DNA from: a virus
Direction: 5' to 3' (one strand)
DNA length: 60,892 nucleotides
Virus record (IMG/VR): IMGVR_UViG_3300046777_001724
Location: 1 to 60,892 of that record
In this document: positions 1 to 9,630 of the stretch, piece after piece
How the letters are laid out: every line of letters starts with the position of its first letter
Position numbering within the stretch: the stretch's first letter is position 1
The notes under the pieces: model-generated
Seen by the model: only the letters and a program-made list of their open reading frames with translations
What the model was told of the DNA's origin: nothing
The model's database searches: none
Made by a program: the position numbers and the translations under genes

Positions 1-1420
1 AAACAGATATATCTCCAGTGACAACTCCGCCATCTTTCAATAGATATTGTGGGTGATGATCTTCCTCTAATCCTGCTAGGCTAGCGTGATTAGATAGTAG
101 GTCGCTTTCATATTTAAGTTGATATTCTGAGTTTTTAAATACATTTACATAAGGATCACTTATTACATTAAGTACGACTTTTTGCTTTTGAGCCCCTTTG
201 AAAGATAACTGAAATATATAATTACAGTATTTCCTCTTGTTATTAATTAGTCTTAATAATGAATCTATTTTTGAATTTATTATATGATTTCGCTCAATCA
301 TGTCCGTTAATATCATTCCCATATTGGCATTGATTACATTGGTCGCTATGACTAATTCGGATGCCAAAGTTGGAACTACAGAAGATAAAGCTGTTGTATA
401 AAAATTAAGTTCCATTGGAGAACTTATATCTTTTCTAAAGGTCAAGGCCTGCTTTAGGTATCTCTTATAAAAGATCTCACAATGATCTGTATAATCTTTT
501 TTTAATACTTCTAAAAAGTTTTCTACTTCTTCATTAACTGCGTCTAATCGAATCGAGAAAAATGCTTGGAATTCAATGGCTTGCTTTTGAGTGACTTTAT
601 CCACTTCGGAAGGAGGGAGTTCCCCTGGTTTCGATATGATGATTTCGCTAATGCGTTTCGCGTTGTGTAATGCGACCTTTGCCCATGCATCGAATTGCAC
701 GCCAATTTGTTTCTGTGAATCGTCTTCATATTCCTCCCTAAATATACTATCTAACATGTTTTTTATTTCATATCCTTCATTTATAATGAAGCTAGAAAGA
801 TTTCTTAAATCTAAGAGATAAGAAAATACAGAGTGTGATGTGATTTTATTGTATTCTTTTATTAATCTTCTGGATACGTTTGATCCAGATCTAAGTGCGT
901 ATAAATATTCTTCAAAAGATATATGTATTGGATAATAATCTTCTACAGAAATATATTTACCAGTAGTCTCATCAAATGTTGGACTTCCTCCGGCATATAC
1001 TTTTTCTTCTTCAATTAAATCTTCAATTTCTACAGAATTAAACTTGCATACTTCTTTCCAAAGCATTCTATGAGTTTCTTCTAGCCTTGGAGATATAGAG
1101 TAGTCAATATTTATATTAGACATTAAATCTTCTATTTGACCTATAATATTTAGGTGTTGGAATATTGATTCATTAACTTCCATTCTAACCGATTCTAATG
1201 GAACATAATATTCATCTCTAAATGAAGTATCACCTTGGTTTGGAATAATTCCATTAAAAAGTTTTTTAGCTAATCTTTCTGGATTATCATCATAAAAGTA
1301 AGAAGAGCTGTCATCTATTCCTTCATATGTTCCAGTGTTTTCGTTAAAGAATTTTGATCCACCAGAATACATATTCTTATCCTGTCCAGGCATTTGGTTT
1401 TCAATGTTATTAATTGACAT
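1..1420 (-). CDS. Phage structural protein, fibre/appendage-like, C-terminus cut by window edge
   Basis: The frame opens at an ATG at 1420 behind a good GTTTTAGGAG ribosome binding site and stays open for 473 codons to the left edge, so the protein is incomplete. Most of it is an acidic, helix-rich sequence that I do not recognise. The last visible part reads HHPQYLLKDGG followed by VVTGDI, which is the HPQYL/GGxxTGxI signature common in phage tail-fibre and baseplate appendage proteins, where it often marks the entry into a fibre or collagen-like region. It lies directly downstream of the terminase gene in the same transcript (8-nt gap). The structural role is inferred from this motif and position; a portal or neck role for the N-terminal part cannot be excluded. 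Confidence 0.7.
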   Translation of the reverse strand, partial: MSINNIENQMPGQDKNMYSGGSKFFNENTGTYEGIDDSSSYFYDDNPERLAKKLFNGIIPNQGDTSFRDEYYVPLESVRMEVNESIFQHLNIIGQIEDLMSNINIDYSISPRLEETHRMLWKEVCKFNSVEIEDLIEEEKVYAGGSPTFDETTGKYISVEDYYPIHISFEEYLYALRSGSNVSRRLIKEYNKITSHSVFSYLLDLRNLSSFIINEGYEIKNMLDSIFREEYEDDSQKQIGVQFDAWAKVALHNAKRISEIIISKPGELPPSEVDKVTQKQAIEFQAFFSIRLDAVNEEVENFLEVLKKDYTDHCEIFYKRYLKQALTFRKDISSPMELNFYTTALSSVVPTLASELVIATNVINANMGMILTDMIERNHIINSKIDSLLRLINNKRKYCNYIFQLSFKGAQKQKVVLNVISDPYVNVFKNSEYQLKYESDLLSNHASLAGLEEDHHPQYLLKDGGVVTGDISV

Positions 1421-1428
1421 CTAAACTC

Positions 1429-3279
1429 CTAAAACATTCTTCTTGGTATTCTAGTAGAAGATCTATTCTTAGAAAATCCAGATGGCTTTATTGCAGAAGC
1501 TCTACCAGTAATTACCATTTTGGATTCACTTTCATCCTCTGTAACAGTTTTCTTGTTTGGCATAAAGAAAGAATTAGAGAAGGATTCTGTATTAGTGGCG
1601 TAAGACACCTTTGACAGTTCACCATAATTTTGTGTTATAGCGAGAAGAGCCAACATCAGTGCATCATGCGCATGATCCATTGCTGATCCTGCAGCTTCGA
1701 AAACAGGCCTACCTGTTTGAGTTGTTCTAACTACGACGTATGATATTAGTTGTAGATAAAGTTCTTCATCGTTTTCTGGAAAAAGTATATTTTCTCTTTC
1801 TAAAAACTGCCTTAAGTTATCTACCATAAAAGGTTTCATTTCTTTTTTTACAAACATTTTTGTATAAGGATCTCTTATGTCTAATGTTTCAGCAAAAGAA
1901 ACACCTTTTACTTTTTCTTTTAGACCGCTTCTTGGATCTTCTATTCCCTTTTTGTGTAATAGCTCTACTTGAACTTCTCCAAAGCCTCTGTCTACATATA
2001 TGTGTCTAGGATTAAAAATCGAATTAAGATCAACTATTCTGTCTACTGCTTTAGTTAAAGTGTATTCAGATCTTATTATTTCTTCTCTGTATATAACTCT
2101 TGTTTTATTTCTAAATCTTGCGTCTTCGTAATTTTCTGCACAAGCTTCAACTACAACAATGTTTGTTCCTGCACCATATTTGTCCCAGTCAACACCTATT
2201 GTAAAAAAGCTTCTAGCTGATGTTATTTCTGGTTCATAGTTCCATGATGGAGATACAAATGCTCTATCAACATACTTTCTTGGATAAACGCCTTCTGAAT
2301 CCTCTCCCCAGTCAGCCTCTATTTCATGTCTATATCCAGATTCTGAATATTGTTCCCTAAATTCATCTTCTTGATCTTTAGAAAAGTATGGGTTGCAATA
2401 AGATGGGAACCAAAACTCTCTAAACCTATTACTGTTGCACCATTCCCAAAAGCGTTCTCTTCTACCAGTTGGGGTTGATGCTCCCATTAACACTTTATCT
2501 GGTTGATCTTCTGCTGTTTTTTGAAGCATTGCATATAGTGCGTCTAGGTCGTCCGCATGCATGTAGTCCATTTCGTCAAGAATAATCAGATGTGCTTCCT
2601 GACCACGAGCTACGTCTGATTTTCCACCAGATCTCATACCTGACGTAAAGAATCTAATGGTTGATCCATTAGAGAATTGAATCATAAATTGTGGACTTGT
2701 TACTTTTCTCGTAATAGAATTCATGACTATATCATTTTTAGATGCAATTCTAATTATTTCTTGATATATCAATTCTACTTGAGTTTTCATAGGTGCAATA
2801 ACTAGACACCTGCCATCTTTATGTGTATAGCTATAATGCAAAAGATTAATAGCCATAGTAAATGTTTTACCTAAACGACGACCAGCTCTTAGAACTTTAC
2901 GAAGAGATGGGTGTCTAAGTATCATTATTTGATATACTCTTGGTTCTGCCCCAAGGAAATTCTTAGCCCATGTAACAGGGTCTTTAGCTATATGAATTTG
3001 CCTTTGTTGCTCTGCAGTTACGCCAAGACTTAATAGATCTTTATCTAGCTCAAATGGTTCATCTATTAGAAGGGCTAATTCTTCATTTGTAAAATCTCTA
3101 CTTAAAACAGGAGTGCCATCATTCCAGTTTAAGTGTTCAAGTTTATTTCTAAAAACCCATTCAATTCTATTTACTTGCTTTAATAATTCTGGGTCTTGAT
3201 CTTTTAATATATCTAATATGTCTTCCCTTGGAAGCTCAGATATTTTTTGTCTAAATTCTTTAGTTTTATCTATTATCAT
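1429..3279 (-). CDS. terL: Terminase large subunit (packaging ATPase/nuclease)
   Basis: 616 aa, a normal length for TerL. The N-terminal ATPase half shows the terminase Walker A variant RAGRRLGKT (about residues 131-139), Walker B LIILDEMD (about 232-239) and a following STPTGRR coupling motif. The C-terminal RNase H-like nuclease half shows the three acidic clusters: IGVDWDKYG, YVDRGFGE and DHAHDALMLAL. TerL drives DNA into the procapsid through the portal and cuts the concatemer. It is read in the same direction as the structural genes and ends 8 nt before the next gene. It lies 2 nt behind the upstream Gly/Ala-rich gene. Confident by motif content. Confidence 0.95.
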   Translation of the reverse strand: MIIDKTKEFRQKISELPREDILDILKDQDPELLKQVNRIEWVFRNKLEHLNWNDGTPVLSRDFTNEELALLIDEPFELDKDLLSLGVTAEQQRQIHIAKDPVTWAKNFLGAEPRVYQIMILRHPSLRKVLRAGRRLGKTFTMAINLLHYSYTHKDGRCLVIAPMKTQVELIYQEIIRIASKNDIVMNSITRKVTSPQFMIQFSNGSTIRFFTSGMRSGGKSDVARGQEAHLIILDEMDYMHADDLDALYAMLQKTAEDQPDKVLMGASTPTGRRERFWEWCNSNRFREFWFPSYCNPYFSKDQEDEFREQYSESGYRHEIEADWGEDSEGVYPRKYVDRAFVSPSWNYEPEITSARSFFTIGVDWDKYGAGTNIVVVEACAENYEDARFRNKTRVIYREEIIRSEYTLTKAVDRIVDLNSIFNPRHIYVDRGFGEVQVELLHKKGIEDPRSGLKEKVKGVSFAETLDIRDPYTKMFVKKEMKPFMVDNLRQFLERENILFPENDEELYLQLISYVVVRTTQTGRPVFEAAGSAMDHAHDALMLALLAITQNYGELSKVSYATNTESFSNSFFMPNKKTVTEDESESKMVITGRASAIKPSGFSKNRSSTRIPRRMF

Positions 3280-3281
3280 AA

Positions 3282-4691
3282 TTATCCAAAATGTGCAGCC
3301 ATCATACCAGCTTCAGATCCTAGCATAGATCTTGCATTTAATCTAGAGTTTTGAATGGCCATTACACCTCTAGCTCTTGAAGTAGCTGCTACTTCTGTAT
3401 CTTTATAGCCCATTCCAAATGTTGGTTTACTAAAAGATCCTTGTAGAGATTTTTCAGCGTCTCTTGCTAAATTGATACCACTCTTAATTACTTCCCCACC
3501 GATTTTACCTAGGTCATAGACTAAGGAAGCAGTAGCTAAAACATTTAAGCCAGGAATTGCAAGGGCTAAACCTCTTGCTCCAAGTGCTGTAGCCCCTGCT
3601 TTTGACATTAAGGCTTTTTTCATTCCTGCTTTTCCGATTGTCTTATAAACTCCGTCACCGCCTGCTTTTAGAGCTGCACGTGCAAGAACATCATCTCCAA
3701 GAGCTGCACCTAAGTGTGCTACTGCTTTCTCAGCACCCTTTGCTGCATAGGTATCTAAACCTGCAGCGTCGGCATAGCCCAATGCTCCTCTAAAGTATCC
3801 AGCTAAATATCTTGTTCCCTTACCACCCATTGAAGAGGCTAGTAAGTTTCCTCTTACTCCAACTTCTCCAATTCCTTTTCCAGTAACCGATCCAGCCATG
3901 CTTGATTCTATTAGACCTGGTGTAGAGGAAACAATTGATCCTGGTATTCTGCCACCATAAAGAGTAACATTAGGTTGTGCTATTGCAAAGTTATTCATTC
4001 CGGCTAATCTTTGAATAGTTCTATCCACTTTTGAAAGTTTATTAAGAGCTCTTTCACTTCCACCCAAAGCTCTTCTTTCTAAGATATCAGTTTTTCTACC
4101 TGCAGTAATTGCAGACAAAAGACCTGGTCCTAATATATTTTCTTCTGGGAGTGCATCTACTGTATCTGCTAATTTACCTAGTGGGCCAAATCTCATTTTT
4201 CCAGCACCTCTGACTCCACCAGCAAAAGAGTAAAGACCAGTTTCTGCTTGACTAAATACGCTAAGAGAACTCACTCTTCTTAAAGCTCTGGGCCTCATTG
4301 TTGCGTTGTTTACTCTTGCACCTTTATAAAAGGGGTCCCTCATTACTCTGCCAGCGCCAGTTACTCCGTTTGTTGTACCTCTGTATCTACCAAATCTAGT
4401 AAAAGCTCTATTGCTTACAGATGGTGTAAGTTGATTCGGTCCTGCTTTAGTAAAAGCTCCATACTTTGCAGCTCTTCTAGACCCTAGGGTTCTTCCACCT
4501 ATTTGTCTACCAGAGAACATTCTGTCATCCATGAAACCACCACCGGCCATCATGGTTCTAGAACCTCTTCCTGCGTTAAATAAGATTCCCGCAGATATTC
4601 CTGGTGCATGTTCCATAGCCCTTAGCGGCAATGGTGGCTGTGCTACCTCTCCTGCATAAACTTCTTGTCCTGTAAACGGATCTAATGGCAT
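3282..4691 (-). CDS. Gly/Ala/Arg-rich virion-type protein
   Basis: 469 aa with many GGG, AGG and RRA stretches, strongly basic in the N-terminal half and with a hydrophobic Ala/Gly/Leu segment near residues 375-400 that could span or insert in a membrane. Composition resembles the neighbouring small basic proteins at 10.0-10.7 kb. I do not recognise a family. It is packed between terminase (2-nt gap) and a similar Gly/Ala-rich gene (3-nt gap), so a packaged internal or head-associated role is likely but is inference. Confidence 0.7.
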   Translation of the reverse strand: MPLDPFTGQEVYAGEVAQPPLPLRAMEHAPGISAGILFNAGRGSRTMMAGGGFMDDRMFSGRQIGGRTLGSRRAAKYGAFTKAGPNQLTPSVSNRAFTRFGRYRGTTNGVTGAGRVMRDPFYKGARVNNATMRPRALRRVSSLSVFSQAETGLYSFAGGVRGAGKMRFGPLGKLADTVDALPEENILGPGLLSAITAGRKTDILERRALGGSERALNKLSKVDRTIQRLAGMNNFAIAQPNVTLYGGRIPGSIVSSTPGLIESSMAGSVTGKGIGEVGVRGNLLASSMGGKGTRYLAGYFRGALGYADAAGLDTYAAKGAEKAVAHLGAALGDDVLARAALKAGGDGVYKTIGKAGMKKALMSKAGATALGARGLALAIPGLNVLATASLVYDLGKIGGEVIKSGINLARDAEKSLQGSFSKPTFGMGYKDTEVAATSRARGVMAIQNSRLNARSMLGSEAGMMAAHFG

Positions 4692-4694
4692 TCG

Positions 4695-5295
4695 TTAGTA
4701 TCCATTTCTTGAATTATGCATACCTAGGACTATATTTCCAGATGCGTTAAGAGCTGCTGCTGTTGCTGAAGACTGATTACCATATGGTGATCTAGAATAA
4801 AAATCCCTATTGGCTGCAACATGTGCCACTGGTCCAGACATAGATGCTCCTAGGCCTAAACCTCCACCTATTGCTGCGCCTGCTACTGACGATAAGATCT
4901 TGCCTCTAACTCCACCACCAGCTCTACCAGATAACTTTGCTCCTGCAAATGCTCCACCAGCTACACCTGCTGAAGTCATTCCTATAATGCCACCAGTACT
5001 AACAGGTAACGGAGTCATCCTAGCTAAATCAGCTGGATTAGAATATCTCATAGCATTACCTAATAGTCCACCAGTTGCTTCTCCCATTAAGTATCTAGCT
5101 GACAAGCTTGAACCAAGAAAAGCTTGGTCTGCATTAGGATCTCCAAATGCTGCCTCTAGCATTGCATCTTTTGGGGCAGAGCCCATTCCTTTTGCTAAAC
5201 CAATTGTGCCAGCTGTTGCTGCTACTCCGTGCTAATACGCCTCTATTTCCAGCTAGTCTCCCTGTTACTGTGCTTATTTTATTTAAAAACGACAT
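4695..5295 (-). CDS. Gly/Ala-rich virion-type protein, split by a +1 frame change at CGGA
   Basis: Two reading frames make one sensible protein of about 199 aa. An ATG at 5295 opens MSFLNKISTVTG and continues to GVLA at the sequence GCA-CGGA-GTA (TCCG on the plus strand at 5226-5229). From there the next frame continues VAATAGTIGLAKG without a stop to 4695. A downstream ATG at 5186 would give a 163-aa protein, but it has no spaced ribosome binding site, and the sequence before it still looks coding. The protein is rich in Gly/Ala with hydrophobic stretches (IGGGLGLGAS) and resembles its downstream neighbour in composition. Function unknown; see the CGGA finding. Confidence 0.6.
5225..5232 (-). 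other. Apparent +1 frame-change site, GCA-CGGA-G
   Basis: On the minus strand the zero frame reads TTA GCA CGG AGT AGC and soon loses similarity to neighbouring protein sequence. If CGGA is counted as one unit, the frame becomes GCA CGGA GTA GCA GCA ACA, which joins two open frames into one protein. Confidence 0.55.
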
Positions 5296-5297
5296 AA

Positions 5298-8276
5298 TTA
5301 CGCCCCATATAAGTGATTATATTTATTTGGTCCCATTTGAGTATGACCTATTTTATTTCGATCTAGATTACCAACTACACCAGCTGTTACAAGTGGGTCT
5401 CTTCTAAATGATGCCATATCAGATTGTGTCAATCTAGGACTTGATCTTCTTTGTCCACCATATTCAATTGGCTGTTGTTCAAGTGTCTCATCATACATTT
5501 GGTTTTCTTTATATCTACGATAACCATAGTAACCTATTCCTGCTGCTATTAGACCTAATCCTGCATTTCTAATATTAGTTTTATTTCCTATATAAAAATC
5601 TAATATTTTGTTGGCACCTAAACCTAGTCTTGATCTACTTACTCTAGTTCTAGCTTCTGATTCAATTCCATTTTCCATTATAAAAGAAGCTGTTCTATTA
5701 AGTGCGCTTACTGCTTCTTCTCCTGAAGATCTTGTAGCGCCGGCTGCAGTCAAGGTATAATCATCTGCAAAAGCGCCAACTCTTACTATGTCACCTTCGC
5801 CCATTTGATCTATGAAATCTGCCTGCATCATAGACACTAGTTCGTCGTTAGTTGCATCATAACCCTGTCTTGCTAGATTTCTTAAAGTTCTAGTTGCCAT
5901 TTCAGTATCGTCGTAAGCAAAGCCTATTCCACCTTTAGCTTCTGCCTCCAGTAACATATCTACGACGCTACCTTTTCCTGCAGAATCTATTGCAGCTGCA
6001 GTTGTCACTAATCTCTTATTTTCTTCCATCAATCTTTCCGAACCAGAGAGCGCATCGTGTTTCAACATAATATTATCTACCAATGATTCCATCATGGATC
6101 TTTTTTCAGCTTGAGATACATCAGAACCCATTTTCCAGAAAAGATTAATTTTTTCTGTTCCATCTGCGTTTTTAGCAGCACTCAATGAAACTCTACCAGC
6201 TTTCATTCCACCTTTTGAAGCCAAAACGTCATCTGCTACTTCATTGAGCATTGTTACTGGAACAAAGATTCTATTCGTTGATCGAATATCTCCACCAATT
6301 CCTTCTAGTAATCTTATTTCTTGTTGCCCCTTGAAGTGAGATACTCCATATTCTGGTAATATATCTGCAACATCTGCATATGCCAAGCTTTCTATCTGGC
6401 TAGTTAATTTTGCTACTAAAGCATCATCCCCTGCTTCTTGTGCACTTATTAATCTTTGAGTTAATACTCCTCTTCCAGACTTAGCTGTTTCTGCAGTAGA
6501 CTCTGCCATTACCGTACTGAATACCCTGCTTCTAATATCTAAATTGGAATATGTATTTCCCATGGCTTGAGAAATGCCTGCAAACTGTTGTGCTACTCCA
6601 AAGATTTCATCTCCAGATGCAGTAGGAGCTAATCCATAATTATTAAGTCCTACACTAAAACCAGAATTTGATGGAAGTCTACCTCTGGCAATATCCACCA
6701 TATCTGCAAGACTTGCTTGCTTGCCAAACATTCTATATGTTGCACCTATATTGTCTAGCAGTGATTCTTTAGTTAGATCTACAGCTGCTCCTGGAACTAT
6801 CGATCCTGCCATTCTTGACATTTCATTAATCTGATGAGCCTGAAGTATATTTACTCCAAGACTACCAATTCTCTCTGCATACTTATTTGCTTTTTGAACT
6901 GCTGGATTCCATGGAGTACTTATTGTCTCCATTGGACCAGTTGCGCCTGTAAGAGTTTCTCTTATTATTCTTTCAGCTTCATCTGTAGCGACTCTTGTTA
7001 CATTGTCGGATGTAGAATAATAATATCCAGTATATTTACCAGTTGCTCCTGGGCTGAATATATCATTATCCAATGTTCCATATTGCAAGTTTCCACCAAG
7101 TGGGTCAAGAACACCTTTTTCTAAGGTTAGAGAAACTCTTTGTTTAGCTTTATCATCTCTCATAATAAAGTCAAAAATATCTGTAGATATATCTTCAACG
7201 CTAGAAATATTTGTAGTAACAGTCAATGCTGATGATCTAGCTATAGCTTTTTGTGCGGCTACGACTTGATTATTGTATCTTGTTCCCCTTGGGGTTACTT
7301 TTAACATTTTTCCAGATCCAGATGGATCATCTTCAATAAGATATTTAGACATATATGTCTGTAGTGCAGAGTCTGTATCTGCTACGTGAGTACCTTTAAA
7401 TATGTTATCGAATACTTCTTGTGCAAAAGTATCTCCACCTTCAGCATCTTTATACAAAAGATCAATAAGGTTTGTATTTAGAGAGATTGCTTCCATTGAT
7501 GCATACGGCGCTGATCCACCTGATCTTATTCTTGCTAAAAATTCTGGTGAATATATTAGTTCTCTAAATTTATCTAGTCTAGCAAACTCATCTGCACTCG
7601 ATGCTGTAGCTAATAACTCATTAACTTGATCTTGTAAATAAACCCTAGAAAACTCTAGGGTATCTACGACTCTTCCTTCTTCAGATACGGCTGCTAATAG
7701 TCTAGACACTGCTGACTTAGCTGCAGTATTAGAATCATAACCTTCCATTTGTTTCATTGTACTAGTTAAAGAACCTATGTCAAAAAATATATTATGACCA
7801 GCTATAACATTTGATTCTAATAAGTTATCTATAAATTTTACTGATTCATCTAAGAAAGTTGTTGGATCCTTTAAAGGAAGTCCTCCAGATTCTCTTGTTA
7901 AAAATTGATTTACCGTTAGACTTGTTGCTGCGTTTCTATTTACGACAGTTAATCCACCTAACTGTTCAGACGCAAAGTTCATGGTTGTTCCATCAACTTG
8001 TTTAATGACTCCATTGGTCATTTCAGTTATAGATTGAGACCTTGTCTGTGCCCCTCTAAAGATTCCAGTAGTTTCAACGTCGAATGTCTTAACTACTCTT
8101 GCTGTTCCATCTGGATTCGTTCCGCTTAATAAGCTAGATAAATCTTGTCCTGCAACTTGCTTTAATTGTTGGAAGCCCATTAAATTACTTGATCCAAAAT
8201 TAAAAGCTTCTATTCCAACTTTATCTGGATCTACGTTAAACATTGCCCTATTAAGCAGTACCATCAATGGGTGCAT
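5298..8276 (-). CDS. Large virion-region protein with DnaQ-like DEDDh 3'-5' exonuclease domain
   Basis: 992 aa from the ATG at 8276. Residues about 60-310 hold a complete DEDDh exonuclease: Exo I FDVETTG (D66, E68), Exo II AGHNIFFDIGS, a VVDTLEFSR segment, and Exo III HVADTDSAL (HxAxxD). This fold is that of the proofreading subunit of DNA polymerase III, so it should remove nucleotides from 3' ends. The remaining 650 residues are unrecognised, with a hydrophobic segment near the C-terminus (GLGLIAAGIGYYGYRRY). Its place among structural genes suggests a virion-associated or ejected nuclease rather than a replication factor; this is inference. The upstream 157-aa frame probably belongs to the same protein, joined across a double CGGA, which would give about 1150 aa. 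Confidence 0.8.
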   Translation of the reverse strand: MHPLMVLLNRAMFNVDPDKVGIEAFNFGSSNLMGFQQLKQVAGQDLSSLLSGTNPDGTARVVKTFDVETTGIFRGAQTRSQSITEMTNGVIKQVDGTTMNFASEQLGGLTVVNRNAATSLTVNQFLTRESGGLPLKDPTTFLDESVKFIDNLLESNVIAGHNIFFDIGSLTSTMKQMEGYDSNTAAKSAVSRLLAAVSEEGRVVDTLEFSRVYLQDQVNELLATASSADEFARLDKFRELIYSPEFLARIRSGGSAPYASMEAISLNTNLIDLLYKDAEGGDTFAQEVFDNIFKGTHVADTDSALQTYMSKYLIEDDPSGSGKMLKVTPRGTRYNNQVVAAQKAIARSSALTVTTNISSVEDISTDIFDFIMRDDKAKQRVSLTLEKGVLDPLGGNLQYGTLDNDIFSPGATGKYTGYYYSTSDNVTRVATDEAERIIRETLTGATGPMETISTPWNPAVQKANKYAERIGSLGVNILQAHQINEMSRMAGSIVPGAAVDLTKESLLDNIGATYRMFGKQASLADMVDIARGRLPSNSGFSVGLNNYGLAPTASGDEIFGVAQQFAGISQAMGNTYSNLDIRSRVFSTVMAESTAETAKSGRGVLTQRLISAQEAGDDALVAKLTSQIESLAYADVADILPEYGVSHFKGQQEIRLLEGIGGDIRSTNRIFVPVTMLNEVADDVLASKGGMKAGRVSLSAAKNADGTEKINLFWKMGSDVSQAEKRSMMESLVDNIMLKHDALSGSERLMEENKRLVTTAAAIDSAGKGSVVDMLLEAEAKGGIGFAYDDTEMATRTLRNLARQGYDATNDELVSMMQADFIDQMGEGDIVRVGAFADDYTLTAAGATRSSGEEAVSALNRTASFIMENGIESEARTRVSRSRLGLGANKILDFYIGNKTNIRNAGLGLIAAGIGYYGYRRYKENQMYDETLEQQPIEYGGQRRSSPRLTQSDMASFRRDPLVTAGVVGNLDRNKIGHTQMGPNKYNHLYGA

Positions 8277-8737
8277 TGCTCCGTCCGTGCACCTCTTGCT
8301 GTATCTACTTCATAACGAAATAATCTTCTATATATGTTTGCAGAAGGTAACTCTACATTTGGAAGACCATGCTTTCCCAATAGTGTTGGGAGCATTAGTA
8401 TTTCATCTCTGAATTTTTGTTCAAGTTGTTTTGCGACGTCTTTTCTTAAAATGCTTAGGTCTATTTTTCCACCAGCTTTAAGAAAATCTATATCTACACC
8501 AGCTGCTTTTGTTGGGTCTAGTCCAGTTTCTAGTGCATTTTTGTATAATGATTCAAAATTTTGATATCTAGTGAGAAACTCATCTGAAGTTCCAAAAACT
8601 CTTTGGAACTCTGTATCAGAAACTATCTTGCCAGATGCGTACTTACCAAAACCAGGAGCTGCTGCTGGATTAGATATTATCCTTCCTACAGCTGTTACAT
8701 GTGAGGGTAACGGTTTTCTACTGTTCGGATATACCAT
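8264..8737 (-). CDS. N-terminal part of the exonuclease-domain protein, or separate small protein
   Basis: 157 aa by the zero frame, ending at 8264. It starts MVYPNSRKPLPS and contains no domain I recognise. The last codons before the frame change read GGT GCA, then CGGA CGGA, then GCA ATG of the downstream frame. Two tetranucleotide units restore the frame of the following gene exactly, so the last seven triplet-read residues (RTEQCTH region) may be artefactual. Alternatively this is an independent gene overlapping the next by 13 nt, with GAGGTG as a weak ribosome binding site for the downstream ATG. Confidence 0.6.
   Translation of the reverse strand: MVYPNSRKPLPSHVTAVGRIISNPAAAPGFGKYASGKIVSDTEFQRVFGTSDEFLTRYQNFESLYKNALETGLDPTKAAGVDIDFLKAGGKIDLSILRKDVAKQLEQKFRDEILMLPTLLGKHGLPNVELPSANIYRRLFRYEVDTARGARTEQCTH
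8280..8289 (-). other. Apparent double frame-change site, CA-CGGA-CGGA
   Basis: The minus-strand sequence is GGT GCA CGGACGGA GCA ATG CAC. Reading CGGA twice as a four-base unit moves from the frame of the upstream gene into that of the downstream gene. It is the only site with two tandem units. Confidence 0.5.
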
Positions 8738-9467
8738 TTTCTATTTCTTCTATTTGTGGTTTTTCTTGTGCTTCTATATATTCGTCGACTTCATAAATGC
8801 CAAGCTTCTTCTTTAGCATTTTTTCTCTTTCTATTTCTATAGATTGAACTTTATATAAAATATCAGAAATAGCTTGTGCGCTATCTGCTTGCATTTGTCC
8901 AACTTTTGCTTTTGCTTCTCTAGTTGCTAAAAGTTGATTTCTTAAATCTTTTCTTCTCTTATGAAGTTTATCTTCTAATTCTACAGCTAAGTGAAGTTCT
9001 TTCTTCAAAATTGGTTCACCTGTATTAGAATCTATTCCAATAATATTCTCCTGAATGAAATGCTCTTTGGCTAATAGTTTTGTTTTTCTAAGATATTGAA
9101 CTTCTTGATCCACCAAGTCTCTCACCATAGAAACTTCCACTAAATTATCTGCTTGAACATCTAATTGATCCATGTACTCTGCTGTAAATTGAGAAACTAT
9201 AGACATCTCTATAGGACATGGATTTCCCTTTGGTGCTAGATTTTCTTTCATTAAAGGACATGTGTCTGCAAAGATGCACTTAGTAGCCTCGCATGACATT
9301 GGTATCGATGAGAACATTGTTGATCTTGTTCTTTGAGGCCTAACAAGGTCTACTACTTTTTGCTTATCTTGCTCTGACCATGATTCGGGCAAAAATAAAT
9401 CTGGTCTTAGTGATTCAAATTCTTTAAGAAAATTTGTTTTATCATTATATTTTTCTACATTAGACAT
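8718..9467 (-). CDS. Cys-containing coiled-coil protein, unknown
   Basis: 249 aa. A Cys cluster near residues 59-84 (SCEATKCIF, DTCP, NPCP) could hold a metal or an Fe-S cluster. Residues about 120-230 are charged and heptad-rich, predicting a long coiled coil. The position just upstream of the large exonuclease protein, with a 20-nt overlap, and the size would fit a terminase small subunit or a structural chaperone, but no sequence motif decides this. Confidence 0.75.
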   Translation of the reverse strand: MSNVEKYNDKTNFLKEFESLRPDLFLPESWSEQDKQKVVDLVRPQRTRSTMFSSIPMSCEATKCIFADTCPLMKENLAPKGNPCPIEMSIVSQFTAEYMDQLDVQADNLVEVSMVRDLVDQEVQYLRKTKLLAKEHFIQENIIGIDSNTGEPILKKELHLAVELEDKLHKRRKDLRNQLLATREAKAKVGQMQADSAQAISDILYKVQSIEIEREKMLKKKLGIYEVDEYIEAQEKPQIEEIENGISEQ

Positions 9468-9630
9468 TAAAATCTATCCATTCACTAGAGTATCTTCCAT
9501 TTTCTTGAAACTTTTCAAATATTCCGCTTTTACATATGGAACAATATAAATCTCTAAAAAATAGACTTTCTTCAAAATCATAATATTCAGATACGAGCGT
9601 CATTCTTGCATCGCATCTGGGGCAGTTCAT
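9460..9630 (-). CDS. Small zinc-ribbon protein
   Basis: 56 aa, starting MNCPRCDARM at 9630. Two CxxC pairs (CPRC at residues 3-6 and CSIC in the middle) form a probable zinc ribbon. The gene overlaps its upstream neighbour by 4 nt (ATGA-type) and its downstream neighbour by 8 nt, so all three are translationally coupled. Confidence 0.7.
   Translation of the reverse strand: MNCPRCDARMTLVSEYYDFEESLFFRDLYCSICKSGIFEKFQENGRYSSEWIDFNV

Noticed and set aside
1-1420. Shadow frames at 544-729 and 591-821
   Set aside because: Both overlap the long minus-strand frame that continues to the window edge and has a good ribosome binding site.
4810-5407. Pro/Ala-rich plus-strand frames opposite the structural genes
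   Set aside because: They are antisense shadows of the Gly/Ala-rich minus-strand genes and have no ribosome binding sites.
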